64,000 nt of DNA from a virus, in IMG/VR virus record IMGVR_UViG_3300005527_000052, positions 19,387 through 83,386 of that record; one strand, written 5' to 3'. The notes beneath the pieces are model-generated. The model was given only the letters and a program-made list of their open reading frames with translations, made no database searches and had not been told where the DNA came from. Positions 15,147 through 23,789 of the stretch are shown here, one piece after another (the stretch's first letter is position 1; every line of letters begins with the position of its first letter). Both the position numbers and the translations under genes were made by a program.

Positions 15147-15945
15147 ACCTCTTTTATTAATTGAAAATTACGACGAAGCCACAGAAAAACTAATTCAATT
15201 AGCAAAAGAAAAAAGTTTTCCGGTCGCTATATGTAAACAAGATAAGGTGTTTCAATATGTAGTGGATAACTATAAGCCGGAACTTTCTGATTATAAAACC
15301 TATTTTTTCGGCACTCTTTTTGGATATCGACAAATATCTAAAAATTGTATAGTTAATGATGTTGATTTTAGAAAATACGATTGTTCATCATATTATAATC
15401 ATTTTAATTGGCATTTATTAAATGAAAAATATGTCATGCTTCCATTGAACGATATCATTCGTCAATACGATGATCTATTATCATATTTCAGATGTAATAA
15501 ATTATTTATAAGACCCGATTCTTCACAAAAACCTTTTACCGGCTTTGTAACCGATAAAAACTATAAGAACGAAATCAATTATCATCTTCAACGTCTTAAT
15601 TCAAATCCAATGTGTCTTATAGCACCCGTTAAAAACATTCTAGAAGAATACCGATTAATAATAAATAAAAAATCCGTCCTTACCCGATGCCAATATATTA
15701 AAAACGGCGAGATTGATATAAAAAAAGACGTACCGGACGATATAATAAATCACGTTGAAAAAATTGTTTTATCGCAAGTCTCTTGGTCGCCGGATGATTT
15801 ATATGTACTAGACGTATGCCGGGTAGAAACAGATGGTCCTGAATCTGATATTAAAGTAGTGGAAATAAACGCATTGTCAACAAGCGGTCTTTATGAATGC
15901 GATTTGTCAAAGATATTAGATGCAGTAGAGAAAAATCATGAATGA
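15139..15945 (+). CDS. ATP-grasp protein, R2K type
   Basis: The 268-residue protein has KLFIRPDSSQKPFTGFV in the middle, then EYRLIINKKSVLTRCQY and a C-terminal VVEINALSTSGLYECDL. That is the arrangement of R2K-clade ATP-grasp proteins found in phages and bacterial polyvalent clusters. ATP-grasp enzymes form amide-type bonds using acyl-phosphates, and these members are suspected peptide- or protein-tagging ligases. The Arg/Lys and the terminal Glu/Asn metal ligands are visible. The substrate is unknown. Confidence 0.7.
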   Translation: MDKPLLLIENYDEATEKLIQLAKEKSFPVAICKQDKVFQYVVDNYKPELSDYKTYFFGTLFGYRQISKNCIVNDVDFRKYDCSSYYNHFNWHLLNEKYVMLPLNDIIRQYDDLLSYFRCNKLFIRPDSSQKPFTGFVTDKNYKNEINYHLQRLNSNPMCLIAPVKNILEEYRLIINKKSVLTRCQYIKNGEIDIKKDVPDDIINHVEKIVLSQVSWSPDDLYVLDVCRVETDGPESDIKVVEINALSTSGLYECDLSKILDAVEKNHE

Positions 15946-16408
15946 GAAGATTAAAACATTAGGTGATTTTAAAAATTTAAATGAAACACCGATGGTAACA
16001 CCAAAAGACAGAGTAAAACTGATAGAAGAAGCTAAGAAAATAGAGACTAGGCCCGTTAAAAAATTCGATTCTGGTCTTTTAGAACCTCAAATATATGTCA
16101 ATATTGTTCATATAAACAATCTTTTATTGGATAATTTGGATGAAAAAATTCTAAAACAATCATATAAAATCTATCGTTATGATGAAAACGAAGAGGCGTC
16201 ACAATATATAGAGTGTTGTAAATCTATATGGGAAAAACTTTTAAAAGATTACGCATCTTTAGGATGGAATATTAAATATATTTTTACAGATTATGGGGAC
16301 GGATTATATATAAGAATACAATTTTCATTAAATAAGTTTAATTTATTTGATAAAATATATGAATGGATATCTTCTGGACTAATATGGAAACATATTAATG
16401 GAAAATGA
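15938..16408 (+). CDS. Hypothetical protein, GW-family member
   Basis: The 156-residue protein has a disordered, charged N-terminus and a C-terminal domain containing WEKLLKDYASLGWNIKYIF followed by alternating hydrophobic strands. The pattern helix-(S/N)xGW-strand-strand recurs in the products at 21220, 24980, 26542 and 28589, which suggests a paralogous family. The function is unknown. It overlaps both neighbours. Confidence 0.6.
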   Translation: MNEKIKTLGDFKNLNETPMVTPKDRVKLIEEAKKIETRPVKKFDSGLLEPQIYVNIVHINNLLLDNLDEKILKQSYKIYRYDENEEASQYIECCKSIWEKLLKDYASLGWNIKYIFTDYGDGLYIRIQFSLNKFNLFDKIYEWISSGLIWKHINGK

Positions 16409-16916
16409 ATTAATATATACCGGCATCGGATCACGATCAACTCCCGATCCTATCTTAAAAAAGATGGAAACTATTGGCAGAATCTTAGCTAATAGAGGAT
16501 GGACTTTAAGAAGCGGAGCGGCTGACGGTGCCGATTCAGCTTTTGAAAAGGGATGCGATCAAGTAACCGGACCAAAAGAAATTTATTTACCCGCCAGAAA
16601 ATTTAATAACAGCCGGTCTATTTTATATCACGTTGGAGAAGATGCTTTAGAATTAGCTTCTACAATTCATCCCGCTTGGGATAAATGTTCTTCTTTTGCT
16701 AAACTTTTACATGCCAGAAATTGTTATCAAGTATTAGGGAGAGATTTAAACGCTCCTTCGTTATTTGTTGTTTGTTGGACTGAAAACGGAGAAGCTCTTG
16801 GCGGCACCGCTACTGCTATTAATTTAGCCAAAAAACACAATATACCAGTTTTTAATTTATGCACTATGGATAGTATTAAACAACAAGTATTGGAAATAGA
16901 AAATGCTAATAAATAA
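16398..16916 (+). CDS. SLOG/DprA-like Rossmann-fold protein
   Basis: The 172-residue protein has YTGIGSRSTP near the N-terminus, then LRSGAADGADSAFEKG and a C-terminal ENGEALGGTATAINLAKKHNI. These are the GIGSR, SGGA-xGAD and GGT-x-A elements of the SLOG superfamily (DprA/LOG/TIR-associated). Such proteins bind nucleotides or nucleotide-derived ligands. Phage members are common but their role is undefined. Confidence 0.75.
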   Translation: MENELIYTGIGSRSTPDPILKKMETIGRILANRGWTLRSGAADGADSAFEKGCDQVTGPKEIYLPARKFNNSRSILYHVGEDALELASTIHPAWDKCSSFAKLLHARNCYQVLGRDLNAPSLFVVCWTENGEALGGTATAINLAKKHNIPVFNLCTMDSIKQQVLEIENANK

Positions 16917-17169
16917 TATAAGTGATGAAAATATCAAGCGAAAGATTAGTAAAGTTTTAACGGAACTAGATTCTGTCATAGAAAATTATGTTAACGTAAA
17001 AACGCAACATGATCAAGCGGAAAAAGAATATGATGGTCATTCTTGGGATTACCACGGAGGATCATATATAGAAGAAATGGAAAAAGCTAAAGATGAGGTT
17101 AAAAAACTATTTTTAAATGCCTCTGAATTATATGCGGAATATAAAATATCTATAAAAAATAAAATATGA
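16903..17169 (+). CDS. Hypothetical coiled-coil protein
   Basis: The 88-residue protein is mainly alpha-helical and charged (SKVLTELDSVIENYVNVK, then EEMEKAKDEVKKLF). It overlaps the SLOG gene by 14 nt and the next gene by 4 nt. No family was recognised. Confidence 0.55.
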   Translation: MLINNISDENIKRKISKVLTELDSVIENYVNVKTQHDQAEKEYDGHSWDYHGGSYIEEMEKAKDEVKKLFLNASELYAEYKISIKNKI

Positions 17170-17540
17170 ATCAAAAACTTAAAAAATTACTAAATAAAAT
17201 TTCGGATATTTCACATGAATCAAGATATGTAGATTTGTACCAATTTGGTAGCAGCACAACAGTTGATAATTTTATTAAAATAATTAAAGAAAAATCACAA
17301 GATTTAATTGATCCTGTAATGTCATTTGATAATGATGGATATGAAGATGGATATACTTATCTAAGAATAGAAGGCTATAGAAATAAATCTAAAGAGGAAA
17401 TAGAAAAAGAAAAACAGCAAATTATAGATATACATAATCACGAAATAAAACAAAAGAAAATTTTAGAGCAAGAAAAACAAGAAAATGAATTAAAGCAATT
17501 AGCTAAATTAAAGAGAAAATACGAAAAAAACAAATGTTAA
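17166..17540 (+). CDS. Hypothetical protein with C-terminal coiled coil
   Basis: This 124-residue protein has a globular N-terminal half and a Lys/Glu/Gln-rich coiled coil over about residues 75-124. The pattern of a small globular part followed by a KEKE-type helix also occurs in the product at 62442. The function is unknown. Confidence 0.6.
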   Translation: MNQKLKKLLNKISDISHESRYVDLYQFGSSTTVDNFIKIIKEKSQDLIDPVMSFDNDGYEDGYTYLRIEGYRNKSKEEIEKEKQQIIDIHNHEIKQKKILEQEKQENELKQLAKLKRKYEKNKC

Positions 17541-17689
17541 ACTTACTTTTATTTATAGGCTGGAGTTATCTTTTATATAGATTCGGTCGTAGAATAGAAT
17601 TGGAACAATGGCTATACGTTCCAGATCATAGAATGCAGTATAAATACCGTCTACATTGTCCTCAAATATGGCCCGGAAACGAGAAATAA
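17534..17689 (+). CDS. Small membrane protein, 51 residues
   Basis: The frame starts MLNLLLFIGWSYLLYRFGRR, one N-terminal transmembrane segment followed by arginines, so the C-terminus is probably cytoplasmic. It overlaps the upstream gene by 7 nt, and its TAA is followed directly by the ATG of the phosphatase. The function is unknown. Confidence 0.6.
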   Translation: MLNLLLFIGWSYLLYRFGRRIELEQWLYVPDHRMQYKYRLHCPQIWPGNEK

Positions 17690-18442
17690 ATGTCTAAGCA
17701 TGTTATCGGAGATATCCACGGATGTTATTATACTCTATCTAAATTGATAGATAAAGTATTAGAACAAGACAAAAACCCGGAATTTATTTTTACCGGTGAT
17801 TATATAGATCGTGGCCTTTATTCAAAATCCGTCATATCATTTTTATTAGATTTAGAAAAAAAATATAAATGCACTTTTTTACTAGGTAATCACGATGATG
17901 TTTTTAAATATTTACTAGGTCTGTCTCATGTCACTAATTTAGGTGATTATATTTTTGGAAAAGTTACTACTCAATCAATTTATGACTGGATGCGTGTTCA
18001 CGGAATTAAACAAACAATAGATTCGTTTGGCATAGATAATTTAGAGATGTTGCCCGAGATAGACGATTATTATTTAGATTTCTTCCGTAAACTTGAAATA
18101 GGATATATAGACGATAAGTTTTTCGTATTCCACGGTTTTTATCCTAATCAAGAAGTTCCAAGAGATATCCGGTTTATCAAAGGTTCTCAAAAAGAGGAAT
18201 TAATATGGGGGCGTTTTGACGAACTTTTATCGAATTACAATAAATATTCTCAAAAGTGGGATAGAATAGGGATATTCGGACATACTCCAACTAGATATAT
18301 CACTGGCAAAAACGAACCTCTAGTATTGGATAAAATCGTAATGATAGACACAGAGGCTTATAGGGGTAGTTTTTTGACATCGTATAATACAGAAACCGGC
18401 CAGTTTATACAAGTACCAACGGATAAAAGAGACATTTTATGA
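17690..18442 (+). CDS. Serine/threonine-type metallophosphatase
   Basis: The 250-residue protein has the full PPP-family signature: GDIHGCYY at residues 7-14, GDYIDRG near 37, GNHDDV near 66, and a distal FGHTPTR. These residues coordinate two metal ions. It resembles lambda phosphatase and bacterial PrpA/ApaH-like enzymes and would act on phosphoproteins or dinucleoside polyphosphates. It is translationally coupled to both neighbours. Confidence 0.88.
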   Translation: MSKHVIGDIHGCYYTLSKLIDKVLEQDKNPEFIFTGDYIDRGLYSKSVISFLLDLEKKYKCTFLLGNHDDVFKYLLGLSHVTNLGDYIFGKVTTQSIYDWMRVHGIKQTIDSFGIDNLEMLPEIDDYYLDFFRKLEIGYIDDKFFVFHGFYPNQEVPRDIRFIKGSQKEELIWGRFDELLSNYNKYSQKWDRIGIFGHTPTRYITGKNEPLVLDKIVMIDTEAYRGSFLTSYNTETGQFIQVPTDKRDIL

Positions 18443-18897
18443 AAGATAAATTTTATACTAGTAGAATAGAAAAGTCATATATTTTAAGAATAAAAGAACA
18501 TTTAGAAAATTATCCTATTGTAATTCAAATAACTGATAAATATGATGGTTATTTAACCCTTGTTAATAACTATAAATCATTTTGTAATTTCTTTCTTAAA
18601 AGATTAGAACATATTTTAGGTTATTATATAAGAAAACCGGACGAACCCAAAAAATTAGAATTTGATAAAAGCTTGTTAGATAAGCTTCCTGAAGGAAAAA
18701 TAAAAGATAAATACAAAGATGAATTGCGTCAATATGAAATAGATTATCAAGAATATGAAAATGATTTGGAATTGTATAACGACGCTGAAAACGCCATAAA
18801 AAATAAAAATGGCGAAATTGCATTTTTTATAATTAATCGGCGTAAAGATTATGAATACGAAGGTTTAGAAGTACATTTAATGAAATATTATGAATAA
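18439..18897 (+). CDS. Hypothetical charged protein
   Basis: This 152-residue protein is rich in Lys, Glu and Tyr, with a helical central part (LRQYEIDYQEYENDLELYND). It starts in an ATGA overlap with the phosphatase and is probably co-translated with it. No family was recognised. Confidence 0.55.
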   Translation: MKDKFYTSRIEKSYILRIKEHLENYPIVIQITDKYDGYLTLVNNYKSFCNFFLKRLEHILGYYIRKPDEPKKLEFDKSLLDKLPEGKIKDKYKDELRQYEIDYQEYENDLELYNDAENAIKNKNGEIAFFIINRRKDYEYEGLEVHLMKYYE

Positions 18898-19189
18898 TCT
18901 TAACTTTGACGGTATTAATGTATATGATGTTCTCCATTTAATACGTTTAGACATGGATGAATTATATTGGAATAATGATAAAAATCAAAGTAGACTATAT
19001 CATGATTTAGGTTTTTTGCTTTTGTATGGTATTGAATTACTTGAAAATAATATCAAAATATGGTCTTGGAAATGGTTAAGTAAAAACGGTAAACTGTGTG
19101 ATTACGTTTATAGTCCAGACTTTCATTTTTATGATCAAATAAGAGAAGCTGGATGCACGATTAATGACTATCAAATAAAAAGGAGATAA
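18890..19189 (+). CDS. Hypothetical protein
   Basis: The 99-residue protein begins MNNLNFDGINVYDVLHLIRL and contains several Trp residues (IWSWKWLSKNG). It overlaps the upstream gene by 8 nt. No recognisable motif. Confidence 0.55.
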   Translation: MNNLNFDGINVYDVLHLIRLDMDELYWNNDKNQSRLYHDLGFLLLYGIELLENNIKIWSWKWLSKNGKLCDYVYSPDFHFYDQIREAGCTINDYQIKRR

Positions 19190-19190
19190 T

Positions 19191-19403
19191 ATGGCAAAGA
19201 AAAAGAAACAAGATTTAATGACAGATGAACAAGTAGCGATAGTAGTATCTAACGAAGGTTTAGGTTATGCTATAACAGGCTATATGGGATCGGAAAATTT
19301 TGAGAATAAAGAACTTGCAGAACTTTGGAATCAAGCTAAAGACGTATTAGATAAAATTCAAAATATTCTTGATGAGGCTTGGGTAGAAGGAGACGAGATA
19401 TGA
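19191..19403 (+). CDS. Hypothetical small protein
   Basis: The 70-residue protein starts with the basic MAKKKKQD and continues with an acidic helical part (ELAELWNQAKDVLDKIQNI). A GGAG site precedes the ATG. The function is unknown. Confidence 0.6.
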   Translation: MAKKKKQDLMTDEQVAIVVSNEGLGYAITGYMGSENFENKELAELWNQAKDVLDKIQNILDEAWVEGDEI

Positions 19404-19654
19404 TTATTAAAGTTACCGGACAAGATATTAAAAAAGCAAATAAAAACAGAAAATCTTGTATTTTATCTTCAAATACTTGTCCTGTTGCTCAGTCTTTAAT
19501 GAGAGAATTTCCTAATTTAAGTATATTAGTTGGTTATGAACATACTCATATAGGTTCAAATATAATTGATAATACAATTAGAATGAAGCGATTTATTGAT
19601 AAATTTGATAATCGTAAAAAAGTTAAGCCTTGTAATTTCAGGATTAACGTATGA
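19400..19654 (+). CDS. Hypothetical protein, KVT/RFIxKFD family member 1
   Basis: The 84-residue protein starts at the ATG with AAGGAG upstream. It shares IKVTxxDI at the start, a CPxA in the middle and RFIxKFDxxKK...VKPxxF at the end with the product at 26189. The two are clear paralogs in the same window. The function is unknown. Confidence 0.7.
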   Translation: MIIKVTGQDIKKANKNRKSCILSSNTCPVAQSLMREFPNLSILVGYEHTHIGSNIIDNTIRMKRFIDKFDNRKKVKPCNFRINV

Positions 19655-19836
19655 CAAAAGAAGAAGCAGTAAACTATATTCAAGAAACAAATCGTATGAT
19701 AGAAGATTGTAGACGTAGACAAAGTTATATTAAAGAAATATGCCCTCACGACTGGAGATACGAATATGATCCGGCTGGAGGAACCGATAGCGGTTGTATT
19801 TGTATTATTTGTGATTGCTGGAAAAAGAATATATGA
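19651..19836 (+). CDS. Small zinc-binding-like protein
   Basis: The 61-residue protein has an N-terminal helix and then CPHDWRYEYDPAGG...GCICIICDCW. This resembles small phage zinc ribbons with a CPH...CxxC pattern. It overlaps both neighbours. Confidence 0.6.
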   Translation: MTKEEAVNYIQETNRMIEDCRRRQSYIKEICPHDWRYEYDPAGGTDSGCICIICDCWKKNI

Positions 19837-20153
19837 ATATTTTTACTAAAATAAAAGATTGGTGGAAAACTCATTATAGATATTATGCTAAAGTAGTATC
19901 GGTGTCAGAAGTTCCATATTTTGCATATAATGATTTCGCTAAACAATCTTGTATACGAAGAGATTATATCTATGAATTAAAAATAGTCAGGTATGATAAA
20001 CATTCTAGTCAAGATTATCCTATAGGATCAGTTTTTCGAATAAAATTTATCGACGATCCTATTTTTGAAAGACCGGACGATTATAATAAAAAGCCTAAAT
20101 TATTTGACAAAATTGTATATTACGATTTAAAATATGCTGAAAGAATTGGTTAA
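19833..20153 (+). CDS. Hypothetical protein
   Basis: The 106-residue protein starts at the ATG overlapping the previous stop (MNIFTKIKDWWKTHYRYY). A beta-rich middle and FDKIVYYDLKYAERIG follow. Its N-terminus resembles that of the product at 22118 (MISKFFTKIRDW), hinting at shared ancestry. The function is unknown. Confidence 0.6.
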   Translation: MNIFTKIKDWWKTHYRYYAKVVSVSEVPYFAYNDFAKQSCIRRDYIYELKIVRYDKHSSQDYPIGSVFRIKFIDDPIFERPDDYNKKPKLFDKIVYYDLKYAERIG

Positions 20154-20182
20154 AATTTTAATTTGGTAAAACAGGAGTTAAT

Positions 20183-20560
20183 ATGACGATAAGTATAATG
20201 TTTGTTATGTTTTTGTCTACTTTTTTTCTTTTAGTTTTAATGTATTTTTGTTTTACTATGGGAGTATATGCCGGTATAGATAAGGAATACAAGTATTCTC
20301 TACGAAAGAATCCAATAACAAAAGAAGAATTATGGAATCTAGACGTTACGATTGCGGAATTCATTTATCCAAGATTAAAAGAATTTAGAAATACTGCACA
20401 CGGTATACCTGAAGAACATATAGATGATATGATTTTTGCTTTTGAAACATATGTACAGCAAGGTTATCCTAAATCTATCAATACTAAAACTAGAGAGGGG
20501 CGTAGAATTAGACGCGGTATGTATCTTTTTTATAAGAATTTTCCAGCTCTTTGGAATTAA
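20183..20560 (+). CDS. Membrane-anchored hypothetical protein
   Basis: The 125-residue protein has an N-terminal transmembrane segment (FVMFLSTFFLLVLMYFCF, about residues 7-24) and a soluble charged domain. CAGGAG precedes the ATG. No family was recognised. Confidence 0.6.
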   Translation: MTISIMFVMFLSTFFLLVLMYFCFTMGVYAGIDKEYKYSLRKNPITKEELWNLDVTIAEFIYPRLKEFRNTAHGIPEEHIDDMIFAFETYVQQGYPKSINTKTREGRRIRRGMYLFYKNFPALWN

Positions 20561-20572
20561 TTAGGGATTTAT

Positions 20573-20824
20573 ATGCCTCTTTATACAGCGTTATGTGAAG
20601 TAAATTGTGGTATGGACCCGGATGGTAATTTTGACATATTTGAACAATATGTAACTATAAATGCAAATGATCCTAGAGACTTTTTAGTCTTGTTAGAGGA
20701 AAAATGCGGCTATGGTTATAGCGTCAAAGAATTATATTCTAATCACAGAATTGAAATTATTCCTAGTGACATAAAAATTAAATGGGATAATAAGGTAATA
20801 AATGATAAAATTTCTAAAAATTAA
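20573..20824 (+). CDS. Hypothetical protein
   Basis: The 83-residue protein contains two cysteine-containing segments (ALCEVNCGMDPDG, EEKCGYGY). It overlaps the NADAR gene by 23 nt, suggesting coupling to it. The function is unknown. Confidence 0.55.
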   Translation: MPLYTALCEVNCGMDPDGNFDIFEQYVTINANDPRDFLVLLEEKCGYGYSVKELYSNHRIEIIPSDIKIKWDNKVINDKISKN

Positions 20825-21242
20825 CGAGCCATACGGTTGTTTTTCAAACTTTTCTAGACATAGCGTAAAAACGGCAGACGGTAAGGTATGGCCTAGAAGC
20901 GAACATCTATATCAAGCGTTAAAATTTAACGATGTAGCTGTCCAAGAAGGTATCCGTTCTATTGCGAATCCAAAAGAAGCAAAAGAATACGGTTATCAAT
21001 TTAAAGATAAACTACGGCTAGAGTGGGAAGATGTCAAATATGGCACCATGCTATATGTATGCCGACTAAAATTACTTCAACACAACGATATAATGGACTG
21101 TCTGCTATCTACGGACGATCAAATGATAGTAGAAAACAGTCTTTTTGATTCAACGTGGGGATGCGGTAAAGACGGTAAAGGATTGAATTTGCTAGGTAAA
21201 GTATGGGAAGAATTAAGATATGAAATTACCAAAAATAATTAA
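20802..21242 (+). CDS. NADAR-domain (YbiA-like) protein
   Basis: The 146-residue protein matches the NADAR/YbiA plan. It has PYGCFSNFSRH near the N-terminus, WPRSEHLYQALKF, IANPKEAKEYG, and a terminal STWGCGKDGKGLNLLGKVWEEL. Family members are N-glycosidases acting on ADP-ribose-linked substrates or riboflavin intermediates, and some reverse DNA ADP-ribosylation by DarT-type toxins. In a phage this fits counter-defence or NAD metabolism; the substrate here is inferred only from the family. Confidence 0.85.
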   Translation: MIKFLKINEPYGCFSNFSRHSVKTADGKVWPRSEHLYQALKFNDVAVQEGIRSIANPKEAKEYGYQFKDKLRLEWEDVKYGTMLYVCRLKLLQHNDIMDCLLSTDDQMIVENSLFDSTWGCGKDGKGLNLLGKVWEELRYEITKNN

Positions 21243-21585
21243 AAAATCAGATATTTATATAAATGAAAATATGGGTAAATATTGTAATGAAAAACTTATC
21301 GAGGCAATAAATGAAATTAATAGTAAAGTAAAAAATGCTACAACTTTTCCGGTTCATATTTTTTTTACATTAAATACTTATTCTAATCAACAATTTCTTA
21401 GCGAATTTGACACTTTGTTTCAATTAATTAATCTTATAAATTCAGCCGGATGGCATTGTTCTATTATGAGAGAACCTTGGAGTGATATAGCTATAAGAGT
21501 TTCTATATCTGATATAAAATATATAAAACCGGGCTTTATAAAAAAATATTGGTATGGAGTGGAGGTTTTTAATGCAACTAATTGA
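21220..21585 (+). CDS. Hypothetical protein, GW-family member
   Basis: This 121-residue protein ends with LINLINSAGWHCSIMRE and two short strands, the pattern shared with the products at 15938, 24980, 26542 and 28589. It overlaps the NADAR gene by 23 nt. The function is unknown. Confidence 0.6.
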   Translation: MKLPKIIKKSDIYINENMGKYCNEKLIEAINEINSKVKNATTFPVHIFFTLNTYSNQQFLSEFDTLFQLINLINSAGWHCSIMREPWSDIAIRVSISDIKYIKPGFIKKYWYGVEVFNATN

Positions 21586-21871
21586 ACTTAACGGTTATTG
21601 TAATAGATTAGATACTTTGACTGACAGACTTTCATGTAATGATTTTTATCTTAGTGATATGTTTTATAGCATAAATAATAAAAAAGTAAAATTTATCTAT
21701 CATATAGATCAAGAAAATAATCTCTTTGTGGGCGGAAAAGAGGGTCGAGGTAATTACATTCAAGAAAACGACGAATTACTTAATTATATTTATCAGGTTG
21801 AATCAATAGAAGATATTGAAAAATTTGATAAAATCATCAATATGATAATTTTAAATAAGAAGGAAATATGA
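21572..21871 (+). CDS. Hypothetical protein
   Basis: The 99-residue protein starts at the ATG preceded by GGAGG with a 6-nt spacer, the best Shine-Dalgarno in the neighbourhood. No motif was recognised; the C-terminal part is acidic. Confidence 0.55.
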   Translation: MQLIELNGYCNRLDTLTDRLSCNDFYLSDMFYSINNKKVKFIYHIDQENNLFVGGKEGRGNYIQENDELLNYIYQVESIEDIEKFDKIINMIILNKKEI

Positions 21872-22128
21872 AAAAAGTAGGAACTAAATTTGTATGCGTT
21901 TTTTCTAATATAAATATGAATATGTATTTAATAATCTCAAACAAGAAAATACGATCTTTAGACTTTAAAAAAGCTTTTCAAATTTATGCAAAAGATAATG
22001 AAATGGATGATATAGATGAAATCAATAATTGTTACTACGAAGAAGCTTTAGAATATGGATTAAAAAAGTTAAAATATAAAGCACAAGTTTTTGATTTTGA
22101 TGACGGAGATATTTTATATGATATCTAA
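21868..22128 (+). CDS. Hypothetical protein
   Basis: The 86-residue protein contains CVFSNINMNMYLIISNKK and an acidic C-terminus. An ATGA-type overlap couples it to the upstream gene. The function is unknown. Confidence 0.55.
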   Translation: MKKVGTKFVCVFSNINMNMYLIISNKKIRSLDFKKAFQIYAKDNEMDDIDEINNCYYEEALEYGLKKLKYKAQVFDFDDGDILYDI

Positions 22129-22465
22129 ATTTTTCACAAAAATTCGTGATTGGTCAAATTCTTATGGTGATACCTATCATAAAATAGAGCAATATCACTT
22201 AGACAAGATGCAAAAATATCTTTCCGACTTTTCTAAAGTTGAACAAGAGTATATCATCAATTACGGTGATTGGGGACCGTTTAGTTCGCAGCGTATGGAA
22301 AATGCGGTAAACGAAAAACAATTTAAAACCAAAGAAGAAAAGTCTAAATATAGAATACAATTAGTAACTTGCTCTTTAAGATATCGTGTTATGAAATCTA
22401 GTCTAAAACTAGAACTGACACAATATCAAGATTCTAAAAAATGGTTTAGAACGGAGGTAATATGA
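22118..22465 (+). CDS. Hypothetical protein
   Basis: The 115-residue protein starts MISKFFTKIRDWSNSY with CGGAG upstream. It is mostly helical, with polar residues. Its N-terminus is similar to that of the product at 19833. The function is unknown. Confidence 0.55.
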   Translation: MISKFFTKIRDWSNSYGDTYHKIEQYHLDKMQKYLSDFSKVEQEYIINYGDWGPFSSQRMENAVNEKQFKTKEEKSKYRIQLVTCSLRYRVMKSSLKLELTQYQDSKKWFRTEVI

Positions 22466-22779
22466 TAAAAATACACAAAGAAATCAAAAAGGCTATTTTA
22501 GACCGATACTCACATTACGATAAAAAAGATATTGAACTTGTCTATTACAAAAATATAGTTTCTCCGGATATTACTGTTTATATAGTTAAACGAAGATGGT
22601 ATGATGAAGGGGACGATATTTATAGATATGAAGGTGACATAGACTATAATTATGATGAATCATCAGTAGGTATATCTGGAAATACTCTAAAAGAATGTAA
22701 AGAAAAGATAAAGACTTTACTAAAAGATCATATAAATTATGAACATAATCAAATTAAAAAGTTTATAAGAGAAATATAG
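22462..22779 (+). CDS. Hypothetical protein
   Basis: The 105-residue protein has a helical start (KIHKEIKKAILDRYSHY), an acidic Tyr-rich middle and a Lys-rich end. Preceded by GGAGG. No family was recognised. Confidence 0.55.
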   Translation: MIKIHKEIKKAILDRYSHYDKKDIELVYYKNIVSPDITVYIVKRRWYDEGDDIYRYEGDIDYNYDESSVGISGNTLKECKEKIKTLLKDHINYEHNQIKKFIREI

Positions 22780-22780
22780 C

Positions 22781-22993
22781 ATGACATTAAATCAACTTAT
22801 CAAATATTGCAAAAAGAATAAAATATCGTTTAATAGTGAATTATGTTTAGGACTATCTGATTCTTTTGTTTTACAAGGATTTGAATTCACTAAAGGAGTC
22901 ATTAAAGGAGAAAATATTGAGTGGGATAGCGAATCCAAAAAACAAACAAATATTATTGCTTTTACTAACAAAAGACCAACACATAAACCATAA
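22781..22993 (+). CDS. Hypothetical protein
   Basis: The 70-residue protein begins MTLNQLIKYCKKNKISFNSEL. That opening resembles small phage proteins of the type LxxLI...IxxxxxxP described in many genomes (compare the product at 48470). The function is unknown. Confidence 0.55.
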   Translation: MTLNQLIKYCKKNKISFNSELCLGLSDSFVLQGFEFTKGVIKGENIEWDSESKKQTNIIAFTNKRPTHKP

Positions 22994-23002
22994 AAAAGAT
23001 TT

Positions 23003-23287
23003 ATGATAAAGCACATAAAAACAAAATACAAGACCGTTTTTCAATTAAATTATAGTTTGCATTTGAAAAACGCATATACAGGATGTGGCAAAGGAAAGTG
23101 GGACTATAAAAGAAGACATAGACTCTATCATTTAAATGATAAAATCGCTAAATTAAACATCAAAGAATATTATCAATCTATAGGGAGTATAAAAAGAAAA
23201 ATAAATTCACTCAAAAAAGCAAAAATATACGGAAAACCATTATTTAGAAAATTTAAAATCATAGAAAAAATTATAGAAGTAAGATAA
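23003..23287 (+). CDS. Strongly basic hypothetical protein
   Basis: The 94-residue protein is very rich in Lys and Arg (WDYKRRHRLYHLNDKIAK, KRKINSLKKAKIYG) and could bind nucleic acid. No domain was recognised. Confidence 0.5.
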   Translation: MIKHIKTKYKTVFQLNYSLHLKNAYTGCGKGKWDYKRRHRLYHLNDKIAKLNIKEYYQSIGSIKRKINSLKKAKIYGKPLFRKFKIIEKIIEVR

Positions 23288-23305
23288 TTTAATAAGGATT
23301 CTTTT

Positions 23306-23464
23306 ATGCTTCTTGATGTAATCGCGGTATATTTTTCAATAGGTTTACTTTTTAGTATTATTTATTCTGATACGTTTTTAATTAGACGATACAGGCTTCT
23401 TTTTGCTATTAGTTGTTTATTCATTTGGCCTATATGGTGGTTAATTTACCGATTTAATAAATAA
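23306..23464 (+). CDS. Small membrane protein, 52 residues
   Basis: The frame encodes two hydrophobic segments (AVYFSIGLLFSIIYS and FAISCLFIWPIWWLIY) separated by an Arg-rich turn, consistent with a two-pass membrane peptide. AAGGA precedes the ATG. The function is unknown. Confidence 0.6.
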   Translation: MLLDVIAVYFSIGLLFSIIYSDTFLIRRYRLLFAISCLFIWPIWWLIYRFNK

Positions 23465-23470
23465 TATTCT

Positions 23471-23710
23471 ATGATAAATTTACCAGAAGGTTTTAAAAAT
23501 AAGATTGTATTAGACACCAATATAGTTGATCTGCCTATAGACGTATATTCGGAAATTGCATACGATTTATGGTCTGATAAGGAACTTGGTAACGATGTTT
23601 GTTATTATACTTTTAAAGTAGATAGTGAATATTGTATAAAATATTCTTTATTAAATAATTATCTTAAGAATCTTGGAATAAAAGAATGTTTAATACATCA
23701 TTCTTGGTAA
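23471..23710 (+). CDS. Hypothetical protein, LPxGF family member 1
   Basis: This 79-residue protein shares LPxGFKN...VLDT, a CYY/CFYKF core and a final GxxECxIHxxW with the product at 25937, so the two are paralogs. The function is unknown. Confidence 0.65.
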   Translation: MINLPEGFKNKIVLDTNIVDLPIDVYSEIAYDLWSDKELGNDVCYYTFKVDSEYCIKYSLLNNYLKNLGIKECLIHHSW

Positions 23711-23739
23711 AGCCGACTAAAAAACTGTAGACCGAGCGA

Positions 23740-23745
23740 TATAAT
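23740..23745 (+). promoter_or_regulatory. TATAAT promoter with a leader
   Basis: GATATAATA lies 44 nt before the ATG at 23790, leaving a leader with a GGAGAG ribosome binding site. It differs from the leaderless promoters further right. Confidence 0.5.
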
Positions 23746-23789
23746 AACGTCGGATCAATATTGGTTTCATGGTAATTCTGGAGAGATTA

